Assembly (NCBI GenBank): GCA_028689115.1
Contig: JAQTWV010000001.1
Location: 783,539 to 847,538 of the forward strand
DNA length: 64,000 nucleotides
DNA from: Candidatus Altimarinota bacterium
Lineage (GTDB): Bacteria > Patescibacteriota > Gracilibacteria > BD1-5 > UBA6164
Direction: 5' to 3'
This document shows positions 46,309-56,757 of this stretch, piece after piece (position 1 is the stretch's first letter; the number at the start of each line of letters is the position of its first letter). The notes beneath the pieces are model-generated. The model was not told the DNA's origin. It saw nothing but the letters and a program-made list of their open reading frames with translations, and searched no databases. A program made the position numbers and the translations under genes.

Positions 46309-47292
46309 TTATATTTTTTTATTAACTAAAAAATCATAAATATTTCAATTCATAATATTTCTATTATTAACATTATTATTCATAATTCTATAAATAACCG
46401 CATATGTTTTTAAATATCATAGTTTTTTAGGAAAACTATAAAGTAATTTAACAATATTTTTTATATCATATTTTGATATTATTTGTTCAAGTTTTATATC
46501 TTTTATATTTCATATTAGAGTAAAGTCTTCAACTTTTTTTAATAAATCATCTCACAATGCTTTAAATTGTTTTCAAATATATAATTCATCACTAGAATCT
46601 TGATAAATATTTAAATTTGTATTTATTACAAATCATATTTCTTTTGGAATTCAATCAAAGTAAGAATATTTTCATATTTTTAAATAATTATACTCATTAT
46701 TTTTTATATAATTATTATCAACATAATTTATAAATTTCATTAAATTAATTAATCACTGATTATCCCATTCTATTGTAAGCATAACAGGAATTATATTTAT
46801 ATGTTTAAATCAAAAATCTACTGTTAAATTCAATTTTTCATATAAAAAATCTATATTTCTAGGACTTGCTATAAAATTAATATTAATTAAATCAATTCAT
46901 TTTGATAAAAATTTTTTTCATAATAAACTTTTATATGTTTTTTCAAAATCAGCATGAAAAGTAAGAAATATTTTTACATTATATTTTACAAAAAAATTTA
47001 ATATATCTTCTGTAAGAAGCATTCAGTTTGTTCAAATAGTATAGTCAATCTTATCGTTTAAATTATTTTCAATAAAATACTTAATATTTTCAAAATTTAA
47101 TAAAGGTTCTCATCAAAAAAAATTTATAGTACAAAAATCATATTCTTCTGTATTTTCTAACAAATAATTTATTAGAAAATCAATATCTTCTTTTTCTAAA
47201 AAATTATTTGTAAAATTTATAGGACAATATTCACATCTTCTATTACAATTATTTGTCATCATTAAATCTATAATTATTTTTCTCTTATTCAT
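46309..47292 (-). CDS. radical SAM protein, NILP paralogue 3
   Basis: 327 residues. Cys16-Cys20-Cys23 (CNRRCEYC), NFFGGEPLLNFENIKYFI, and INIIPVMLTIEWDNQG. It has the same N-terminal layout as the gene at 26949 but a longer C-terminal tail (KIEKIISKYDI-type helices). No C-terminal Cys cluster. Confidence 0.86.
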
Positions 47293-47316
47293 TAATTAAT
47301 TATTACTTAATAAATT

Positions 47317-48240
47317 TTAAATATTTCTAAAAGATTCTTTATCATTGTATTTTTTTAATAGGTTAGATAAAAACAATAAATTTTTATAATCTTGATTTAC
47401 ATTTCAAGTAATAGATATATTTTTTAAATAATCTATATAACTATAATTCTGTAAATTATCATAAATTTCTTCAAAGTTTAAATTTCAAATATATCATATT
47501 GATTTATTTATATTATTTTTTACTCAAAAAAATTGCTCAGCAGTCCCCATATTATCTCATAAAATAGAACCATCTGGATTAATTGTAAACTCAAAATGAT
47601 TACTTTTTTCTTGAATATAATATATAAATTCTAAATTTAAAATATACTTAAATTTCAAAACAAAATTAATAAATGATATTAAGTTTTCAAAATCATTTTT
47701 TTCATATTTATAAACCAATACAATTGGTAAAATATTAATTGATTTATATCATTGTTTAACTACAAATAAAAAATTATTTTTTATATCCTCTAAGTTTTTT
47801 CTTGGATCGTATATAAAATTTATATTTATATTATTTTTATTTTTTATCTTATCAGAAATTCTTACAAATGATTTATTATTATCAAAATAATTTTCATTAT
47901 AACTTAAATTAACTTTGTCTATATTAACAATAAAACTATTATAAATATGATCATCTATAATAGTTCAATTTGTTGTTATCTGAAATTTGATATTAGGTGA
48001 AATATTTGTAGAAGAAATAATTTTAATAATTTTTTCTCTTTGTAATAATGGTTCTCATCAAATAAACTCAACAAAAACATTTTTAAATTTAGAATAATTA
48101 TCTACAATAAATCACGAAATTTGATTTATTGTAGTATCATTCATAACAAATTTATCAAAATTTATTACACAATAAGAACATCTTAAATTACAATCATAAC
48201 TTAGATATATAACTATATGTAAATCAAGTAATTTAAACAT
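47317..48240 (-). CDS. radical SAM protein, NILP paralogue 4
   Basis: 307 residues. Cys17-Cys21-Cys24 (CNLRCSYC), FIGGEPLLQREKIIKI, and SINILPIVLVYKYEKNDFEN. C-terminal INPDGSILGDNMGTAEQ is like a SPASM entry without cysteines. First gene after the precursor, 23 bases away, so it is a strong candidate for a primary modifying enzyme. Confidence 0.87.
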
Positions 48241-48263
48241 TTTTTTTAAAAATTAAAAATATT

Positions 48264-48689
48264 TTACCGTCTACTACCATGTGATCCATGTGACCCATGT
48301 GATCCATGTGACCCATGTGATCCATGTGATCCATGACTACTATGTCATGCTACATTTGTAACTCATCACATACTAGCATTTAATACATGAGTACCTGTTC
48401 AACTATAATGTCAATTAACAATTCAACTTGAATGTGCAACTGTACATTGTGCAGATCAATCAACATAAGTAATATTATAATTTACAGTAACTCCTCAACC
48501 CAAACCATCAGGATTATATCAATTAGCATGCGTTGTTGCTGCTAATGCATCATCAATTCATGATAATAATAATGCTCCTGTTCATAATAATAGAGCATCT
48601 TTCTTACTAATTTTACCACTTTCATCAGTAATAAAACCTTTTAACTTTTTCTTTAACTTTGGAAAAAGCTTTTTATTATTTTGATTCAT
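48264..48689 (-). CDS. His-Xaa-Ser repeat RiPP precursor (HxsA-like)
   Basis: 141 residues. Basic leader (MNQNNKKLFPKLKKKLKGF), a conserved-looking block ITDESGKISKKDALLLGTG, then a hydrophobic stretch LLLSGIDDALAA that may be a signal or cleavage site. The C-terminal core is Gly/His/Ser-rich and ends in one HSS and seven HGS triplets followed by RR-stop. Two further HxS triplets (HSS, HYS) and one Cys lie upstream. The repeat glycines are GGA/GGG/GGT, not TGA, while earlier glycines are mostly TGA. It lies between HxsB-like and radical SAM genes, as expected for the substrate. It is longer and less repetitive than I expect of typical HxsA. Confidence 0.8.
48275..48340 (-). repeat. 9-bp tandem repeat coding for His-Gly-Ser
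   Basis: Seven units of CATGGRTCA-type sequence (the last is CATGGTAGT) in frame at the 3' end of the precursor gene. Third-position changes (GGA/GGG) alternate between units, so they have been kept by protein selection and not only by slippage. Confidence 0.85.
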
Positions 48690-48720
48690 AAAATATAAGA
48701 TTATAAATTTATTTTAATTA

Positions 48721-50202
48721 TTATATAGATTCACATTGACTAGTTACTAAATTATTTTCCATTCATAACCATTTTTCAAATACTTTTTTATCCTCTTCAA
48801 CTCTTATCTTTCAAAATAAATAATCAAGTACAGCATAATCAAGAATTCTTTTATGATCTTTTGCGTAAGTTGGGATTATATTTCAAGATAATTTATAACT
48901 ATGAATTGGACAAACTCAAATGTATGGTTTATATACACTTTCATTGTAACCCGGTAATCAATCTAGAGTCGATGCTTGAACCATTATTTTTGTAGTTTCA
49001 CTTTCAATCATATTTTTATATGTTTCACTTCATGAATCAGTAACCTCAGTCATCAAAAAATTATCATCTCACATTCTTCAAAGCATTCTTCATTCATCAC
49101 AAGAGTATATTTTTCAATCATAATTATAAGCAACTTGACCAATACAAGCTCAACATGGACTTCTTTCATCTAAGAAATTAGGGTCCTTATTTGTAAGTAT
49201 TTTTGATAAATATATAGATGATAATGCTTCTTTAAAAATTACTCATTTTTTATTTAATTCTATTATATAATCAAGAGATTTTTTATAAAATTCTATAAAC
49301 TCTTCTGGTTCATAACCTAGTTTTTCTAATTCAGCAGCTGCAAAACCATATGGATTTAATGGTCTTAAAAATATTCAATCAAGTCATAATCATACATATG
49401 TATCTATTACCTCTTTATATCTAGAAAGTGTTTTTTTAGTTACTGTAAGTAAAGCTCAGACCTTAGTTTCAATTCATCTATTTACATATTCTTGATTTAT
49501 TCTTTTTATCCAATAAGTTACTTTTTCAAAACTATTACCTTCCTTAAATGTTCTATTAAAATTATGAGTTTCTTCATCTCAATCTAAACTTGTAGAAATT
49601 TGAACATTATGAGTTATTAAATAAGCTAACTTTTCTTCATCCATTAAAGAAAGATTTGAAACGATTGCAAAAGTTAAATTTTTATTTAAATGAAGTGCTT
49701 TAATTTCTGCATATTCTATTATATATTTTACTATATCCCAATTAACAAGTGATTCTCATCATTGAAATTCAATAGTTAAACTTGGATTACTTGTAAAAAA
49801 TATAGTATCAACAACTTTTTTAGCAGTATCAATTGTCATATCCATATCTTTGGCAGTCATAGGAGCAACTGCTGCATGACAATATTGACATTTATGATTA
49901 CATCTAAGTGTTGTAACAATTATATGAAGTGATGGTCAATATCTTAAAAATTCATTTTTTAAAGCAAATGCTGAAGCCATTTCTTTTTCATAATCAGAAT
50001 TTTTAATAAATTTTTTATTTAATAATTCATCATACTTTTCTCACTGTTTTAAATTACCTGATATGAAATCAGAAAATTCACTTTTTGTTAAAAATGAATA
50101 TTTAGCTATATCATTTGTAATAAGATAATCATCTCAAAATTTTTTAAATCTAAAAAATCATGTATTATTATCTATTTTTTTTAAATTATCTAATTTTAAC
50201 AT
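48721..50202 (-). CDS. hxsB: His-Xaa-Ser system radical SAM maturase, HxsB-like
   Basis: 493 residues. N-terminal domain of 95 residues with FFRFKKFGDDYLITND, then Cys101-Cys105-Cys108 (CNHKCQYCH) and FQGGESLVNWDIV. The HxsB-typical C-terminal block RSPCGACIGQVAYNYDGKIY, SCDEGRMLGRMGDD is present, giving SPASM cysteines, with YIGVCPIHSYK and a last cysteine CES near the end. I assign it from this block and from the HGS-repeat precursor and HxsD-like neighbour. It probably makes the first modification at the repeats. Confidence 0.86.
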
Positions 50203-50243
50203 TTTAATTTTTTATAAAATACATAAAACTATAAAAAGATATT

Positions 50244-50438
50244 TTATAGCTCATTTATTAATCAAGTAAGGTAATTCATAAACTCATTAAATATATTATC
50301 TATATCCTCTTCATTTCATTCAATAGATAATATTTCATTTTCATAAGTCATTTCTGATACATCTGAAAAATCATCTATTGTTTGTAAAACAAATGATTCA
50401 GGATAAAAATAACTACTTATTTCAAAACTTTTGCTCAT
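50244..50438 (-). CDS. small acidic protein between HxsD-like and HxsB-like genes
   Basis: 64 residues, ATG start. Sequence begins MSKSFEISSYFYPESFVLQ and is rich in Asp/Glu (ENEILSIEGNEEDIDNIF), no Cys or membrane segment. It could be a second HxsD-like fragment or a leader-binding/precursor protein; too short to decide. Position 16 bases after the HxsD-like gene and 41 before HxsB-like makes it part of the same operon. Confidence 0.6.
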
Positions 50439-50454
50439 ATTTTAAATATTAAAC

Positions 50455-51018
50455 TTATTTAATAAATTGCTCTTTTGCTTTTTTAAATCAATCTAAATCC
50501 ACTTTTATCATTGGTTTTTTTCCTTCTAATTCAGATTCTTCTTCAATTTCTTTAAGTATTCTTTCAATTTCTTCTTCATCAATTTTTAAATCAGGATCAT
50601 TTTCTATTTCTCTTAAAATATCATCTATATCTTTATCAAAATCAATTTGGTTTTGTTCAGTATTATTTGAATCAGTATTTATTTGAACAAAATTGTTTGA
50701 ATCTAAACTATTTGCAATAGCAGCTCAAACGATAGCTTCTCTTATAGTTTTATTTTCTTTTTCTAATTTATCTCTCAAATATACAGATAATAATTCATCA
50801 CTAAAATCTGCAATGATATTTTCTGGTTTTTCAGTATTATCTTCTCTTTTTGTAAAAACTAAAACTATATTTCAATCATTATTTAATTTAAAAAAGAAAT
50901 ATCATCTTTCTAAAAAATTATATGCAGCTTTTAATACTATATCTTTATTAAAAATATCTTTATCTATAACTAATTCAAATTTAACTCATTCTATAATATG
51001 ACTCAAAAAATTTTCCAT
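50455..51018 (-). CDS. hxsD: HxsD-like His-Xaa-Ser system protein
   Basis: 187 residues. The first 110 residues match HxsD in plan: VIDKDIFNKDIVLKAAYNFL, a short beta segment, then DFSDELLSVYLRDKLEKENK and TIREAIVGAAIANSL. HxsD is the small conserved component of the system, perhaps for precursor recognition. The C-terminal 75 residues are very acidic (long Asp/Glu-rich helices) and extra to the family. First gene of the island, preceded by a -10 TGTATAAT at 51062-51055. Confidence 0.75.
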
Positions 51019-51054
51019 ATATTCGTCTTTATTAAATAAAAAAATATTTAACTT

Positions 51055-51062
51055 ATTATACA
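51055..51062 (-). promoter_or_regulatory. extended -10 promoter element of the His-Xaa-Ser run
   Basis: TGTATAAT on the minus strand, about 37 bases before hxsD and directly after the U-tract of the ATP synthase terminator. TTGGTC lies 16 bases upstream inside that terminator stem. Confidence 0.5.
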
Positions 51063-51106
51063 AAAAAAAATAAGAAGACCAAATCTTTTTTAGTCTTCTT
51101 ATTATT
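51063..51106 (-). terminator. terminator of the ATP synthase operon
   Basis: Arms AATAAGAAGAC / GTCTTCTTATT around a 13-base loop, followed by nine T on the minus strand. It overlaps the promoter region of the next operon. Confidence 0.85.
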
Positions 51107-51537
51107 TACTTTAAAGTATCACTTAACTTTAATTGTGCAATAGATTTTAAAAGCATATCTTCTGCTTCTATATATTTTTCCATATCAAGTTTATCAGTAC
51201 TATCTCTATATTTTTCCATAAGTTCAATAGCTTTATTTCTAGCTCTTTCTGCAACTCAAACATCTAAATCATCAATATCAACTAACATATCAACCATGAT
51301 TTTTACTTCATTATCACTAACTTCAACAAATCATTTTCATACAGCATAATCATCTCTTTTTTCAACTCAAGAAGAATCTATATATAAAAAATATAGTGTT
51401 GAAGGTTTTATACTTGTAAGTAATGGTGAATGATTATCCAATATAGTTATTTCTCAAATAGTAGTCATCAAAGTTATAGAAACAACATCATCTGAAATAA
51501 AACTTTTTCATGAAAATGATAACATTTTTAATTTCAT
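51106..51537 (-). CDS. atpC: F-type ATP synthase epsilon subunit
   Basis: 143 residues, usual length. Central-stalk subunit regulating rotation. Beta-barrel start MKLKMLSFSGKSFISDDVVS and TTIGEITILDNHSPLLTSI, followed by a C-terminal helical pair (DLDVGVAERARNKAIELMEK, ...KYIEAEDMLLKSIAQLKL). Last gene of the atp operon. Confidence 0.9.
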
Positions 51538-51559
51538 ATTTTTTTAAATTAATATATTA

Positions 51560-52960
<1,401 letters not shown>

Positions 52961-53007
52961 TTTATATAAAATGTTAATTGTAAATTTCTAATTAAAGAAT
53001 TATAACA

Positions 53008-53340
53008 TTATTTTATTTCTTTGTTTACGTAGATTTTTAAATCTTCGTCAATTGGTTCTTTATTTTCATCATTTTTTTCATTAACTATTTTTTTTGATAC
53101 ATTAGTAAAAATAGAAATATAAAATATTTTTCTAAATAACAATGTAATAAGTAATGATAAAAAAATAATTAAAACTGCTATTTTTACATGAATAGGGTCA
53201 TCACTAGCAGGAATTGTTTTTCCCATTATTGATAAAACTAATCAGAAAAGAAAATTTCCTGCAGTAATAAAAATAAATGAATAAAAAACAAATAATAAAG
53301 AATTAATAAACAATTTTAACAAAGTAAATAATGCTTTCAT
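53008..53340 (-). CDS. small membrane protein inside the atp operon
   Basis: 110 residues with two membrane segments (about 11-37 and 50-68) separated by MGKTIPASDDPIH, and a charged C-terminal tail (KKIVNEKNDENKEPIDED). It lies between atpG and atpD, where standard operons have no gene. No similarity to AtpI or AtpZ that I can see. It might assist in c-ring assembly or ion supply. Co-directional, 61 bases after atpG and 47 before atpD. Confidence 0.75.
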
Positions 53341-53401
53341 AATAAATATTTAAAATCTAATAATTTTATTATAGTATTTTTTAAATATGTGTAAAGATTT
53401 T

Positions 53402-54316
53402 CTAAACTTCTTTCATAGATTCTACTCAAGCCGTTATTTCAGAAACTTCACTTGTAATACTTGCTTGTCTAGCTTTATTATATTTTAGAGTTAATGCTCA
53501 TGCTATTTTATTAGCACTATCTTTTGCATTTTTCATAGCAATCATTCTAGAACTATGTTCACTTGCTTTAGCATTAAGTAAAACATCATAGAACATCATA
53601 TCAAGAATCATTGGAATAACATCTGAAATTAATCTTTCAGGACTTGGCTCTATATCATATATAAAACCATTTTTCATATCTTCAATTTCTTTTTCAAGAT
53701 CTATATGTCCTTCTAAAATTGAAAATAAATAATTTTTAATATCAGATGAATCAATAGGAAGACTTACCTTTGCAACCGGAATTTGTCTAATTGTATTTAC
53801 GTAAAAATTGTAAAACACAACTACTTTATTATACTTTCAAGAAAGAAATTCTTCTCTCATTAACTCAGATATATGTTTTGTAAAAACAGGTTCTAGATTA
53901 TCTGAAAAATCTTCACTAAAATCAGCAATTAACTTATTTCAAGTTCTAACAATGAAATTAGCTGCCTTTTTTCAAACTGCAATATATTCAAGTTCTTCTC
54001 CAGTTTCTTTAATGTATGAATTAACTTTTTTCATAACATTAACATTGTAACCTCAACATAAACCTTTATTAGAAGTAACAACTATTGCTAGAGTTTTTCC
54101 AGAAGTAGCTTTATTTGAAAAAAGAGGAAATTCAGATAGAAAATCTTCTACTCTTAGAAATATTTTAAACATTTCTAAAACAAAATTTCTTTTTTCAATT
54201 GCTAAATCTTGAGCCTTTTTCATCTTTACAGTTGAAATTAGCTCCATAGCTTTAGTAATTTTTGCAGTATTTTTTATGGAACCTATTTTTCTTTTTATCT
54301 CTTTAGCATTTGCCAT
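53402..54316 (-). CDS. atpG: F-type ATP synthase gamma subunit
   Basis: 304 residues. N-terminus [20 protein letters not shown] and [17 protein letters not shown], the coiled-coil that rotates in F1, then [16 protein letters not shown], and the C-terminal [19 protein letters not shown] with [16 protein letters not shown]. All are strong AtpG signatures. Ends with TAG. Confidence 0.97.
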
Positions 54317-54340
54317 AAAATTTTTTTATTTATAGATAAA

Positions 54341-55846
54341 CTATTTATTTAATTCAACAACTCTTTTAATAACTTCAACCAATTTTTTCTCAGTATCTTC
54401 TGACATTTGTTTTTCAGAATCAATAGAAGCTAAAATTGTTTTTTCTTCTTCTAATGAAGTGTATAAATCAGCTTCAAATTTAGCTACTTTTGATACATTT
54501 ATTTTATCTAAATAACCTTTTCAACCTGCATATATAGAACAAATTTGTTTTGCAACAGTTACTGGAGAATAAACTCATTGTTTTAATAATTCCATCATTC
54601 TAGCACCTCTATCTAATTGAGCTTTTGTTTCAGAATCAAGATCAGAAGCAAATTGTGAAAATGCAGCTAATTCTCTATATTGAGCTAGGTCTAATTTAAG
54701 AGTACCTGAAACTTTTTTCATACCTTTTATTTGAGCAGAACCTCAAACTCTTGAAACTGATAATCATACATTGATTGCTGGTTTTTGACCTGCATTAAAT
54801 AAGTTTGATTCTAAAAATATTTGTCCATCAGTAATAGAAATTACGTTTGTAGGAATATAAGCAGAAACATCTCAAGCTTGAGTTTCAATGATTGGAAGAG
54901 CAGTCATTGATCCAGCACCTAATTCATCATTTAATTTTGAAGCTCTTTCAAGTAATCTAGAGTGAGTATAAAATACATCTCATGGATAAGCTTCTCTACC
55001 TGGTGGTCTTCTTAATAATAATGACATTTCTCTATAAGCATTTGCTTGTTTAGTTAAATCATCATAGATAATTAATGAATGTTGTCCATTAAACATGAAA
55101 TATTCAGCCATAGCACAACCAGCATATGGAGATAAATATTGCATTGAAGCAGGACTAGAAGCTCAAGCTGCAACTATAATTGTATAATCCATAGCTCCTC
55201 TTTTTTTCAATTCTTCAACAATTCTAGCAATTTTACCTTCTTTTTGACCAATAGCAACGTAAACACAAGTTACTCATTGACCTTTTTGATTTAAAATAGC
55301 ATCTATAGCAATTTGAGTTTTACCAGTTTGTCTATCTCAAATTATTAATTCTCTTTGACCTCTACCAATTGGTACTAAAGCATCAATAGCTTTAATTCAA
55401 GTTGTCATTGGTTCATGAACTGATTTTCTAGCCATAACTCAAGTTGCAACTCTTTCAATTGGGTAAGTTTCAGTTGATTTAATTTCACCTAATCCATCTA
55501 TTGGATTTCAAAGTGCATCAACAACTCTACCAATTAATCAAGTTCCTACTGGAACTTCTAATATTTTACCAGTTGAAAATACTTTTTCTCCTTCTTTAAT
55601 AGAATTAAATCCAGATAAAACTACTATTCAAACAAAATGTTCTTCTAAGTTTAATGCAATACCTCTAGCACCTGATTCAAAATCTACTACTTCATTATAT
55701 GAAACTTGACCTAAACCAGAAACTTTAGCAACACCATCTCATAAATAGAAAACTTCTCCAACATTTCAAACTTCAGGATTTAAATCAACTGAGTCTATTT
55801 TGTTTTCTATTTCACTTATAATACTATTTAATAAGTCTTTTGACAT
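54341..55846 (-). CDS. atpA: F-type ATP synthase alpha subunit
   Basis: 501 residues, usual length. Non-catalytic nucleotide-binding subunit. P-loop [14 protein letters not shown], then a [14 protein letters not shown] block, YTIIVAASSSPAS, and [18 protein letters not shown] with [16 protein letters not shown]-terminus [19 protein letters not shown]. Preceded by a short atpH. Confidence 0.97.
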
Positions 55847-55884
55847 AAAAATTATATTTAATATTAAATTAAAAATTGTGTATT

Positions 55885-56244
55885 TTATTTTCTAACCATT
55901 CTTTCAATCCTATTGTAACTTAAGTCTATCATCTTATCATCAACGTAAACTTTAATTCATCATTTTATATTTTCATTTTTAGAAAAAATAACATCTTTTC
56001 TATCCACATTTAAATTAAAAATTTTTGAAAATATTACAACTGATTCATCCCAAGCTAAATCTTCTGATATTGCTGGAAAATATTCAACTAATAATGTTTT
56101 TTCTCAAGTTCTTAACTTATTGTAGATATTTTGACCTCTAGTTCACAAATGTTTTTTCAAATCGCTATATAATCTAACCTCTTTAAGTAAATTCTTTAAT
56201 TCAATCAAATTTAGATTATCTATATTAATAGGCATATTACTCAT
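55885..56244 (-). CDS. atpH: ATP synthase delta subunit, short form
   Basis: 119 residues against about 180 normally. The C-terminal signature is clear: IKGGIKVYVDDKMIDLSYNR and IERMVRK. The N-terminal helical domain that binds alpha is reduced or too divergent to see; residues 1-60 keep two or three helices (LKNLLKEVRLYSDLKKHL, GQNIYNKLR). Starts at ATG 56244 or ATG 56235. Position between atpF and atpA supports the call. Confidence 0.8.
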
Positions 56245-56254
56245 AATATAAAAA

Positions 56255-56728
56255 TTATTTAGTTAATACTTCTAATTCTTTTTCAAAAAAATCTTTGTTT
56301 GCAGATTCTTTTGAAAATATTTTAGAATTTAATTTTAAAGATAAATCCAAGATTTTAGATTTCATTGAATTATTCATATCCAATCTATCTTTTTCTATTT
56401 CAGTTTTAGCTCTTTCTAAAACATATACTGCTTCTTTTTCTGCTTTTTCTAAAATTTTTGCAGTATTTTGTTTAGATAACTCATCTGCAGATTTTTCAAT
56501 ATCAGATGCTTTAGCTCTTGCTTCATTAAGTATTTTTTCTACTTCTTTTTCTGCATCTTCTAACTTGTTTTTTGCTATATCATCAGCTTCAGCTGATGCT
56601 TTTAAAAATTTTCTTCTTTCTTCAATAGCATTTGCTAATTTTTCTCAAAGAAAATGTTTAAACATAAAAAACAATATTCAAAAATTGATCATAGCAGCAA
56701 AAATCAACTCTAATTTTAAATTTTCCAT
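56255..56728 (-). CDS. atpF: F-type ATP synthase b subunit
   Basis: 157 residues. N-terminal membrane helix (LKLELIFAAMINFGILFFMF) and a long charged helical rod (EERRKFLKASAEADDIAKNK, EDAEKEVEKILNEARAKA), the peripheral stalk. Usual length. Only one b gene is seen. Confidence 0.92.
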
Positions 56729-56757
56729 AGTGTAAATTAAAATAATAATTTAAATAA

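Noticed and set aside
48275-48340. Simple 9-bp microsatellite
   Set aside because: It is in frame at the end of the precursor gene, and third-base changes keep the protein repeat.
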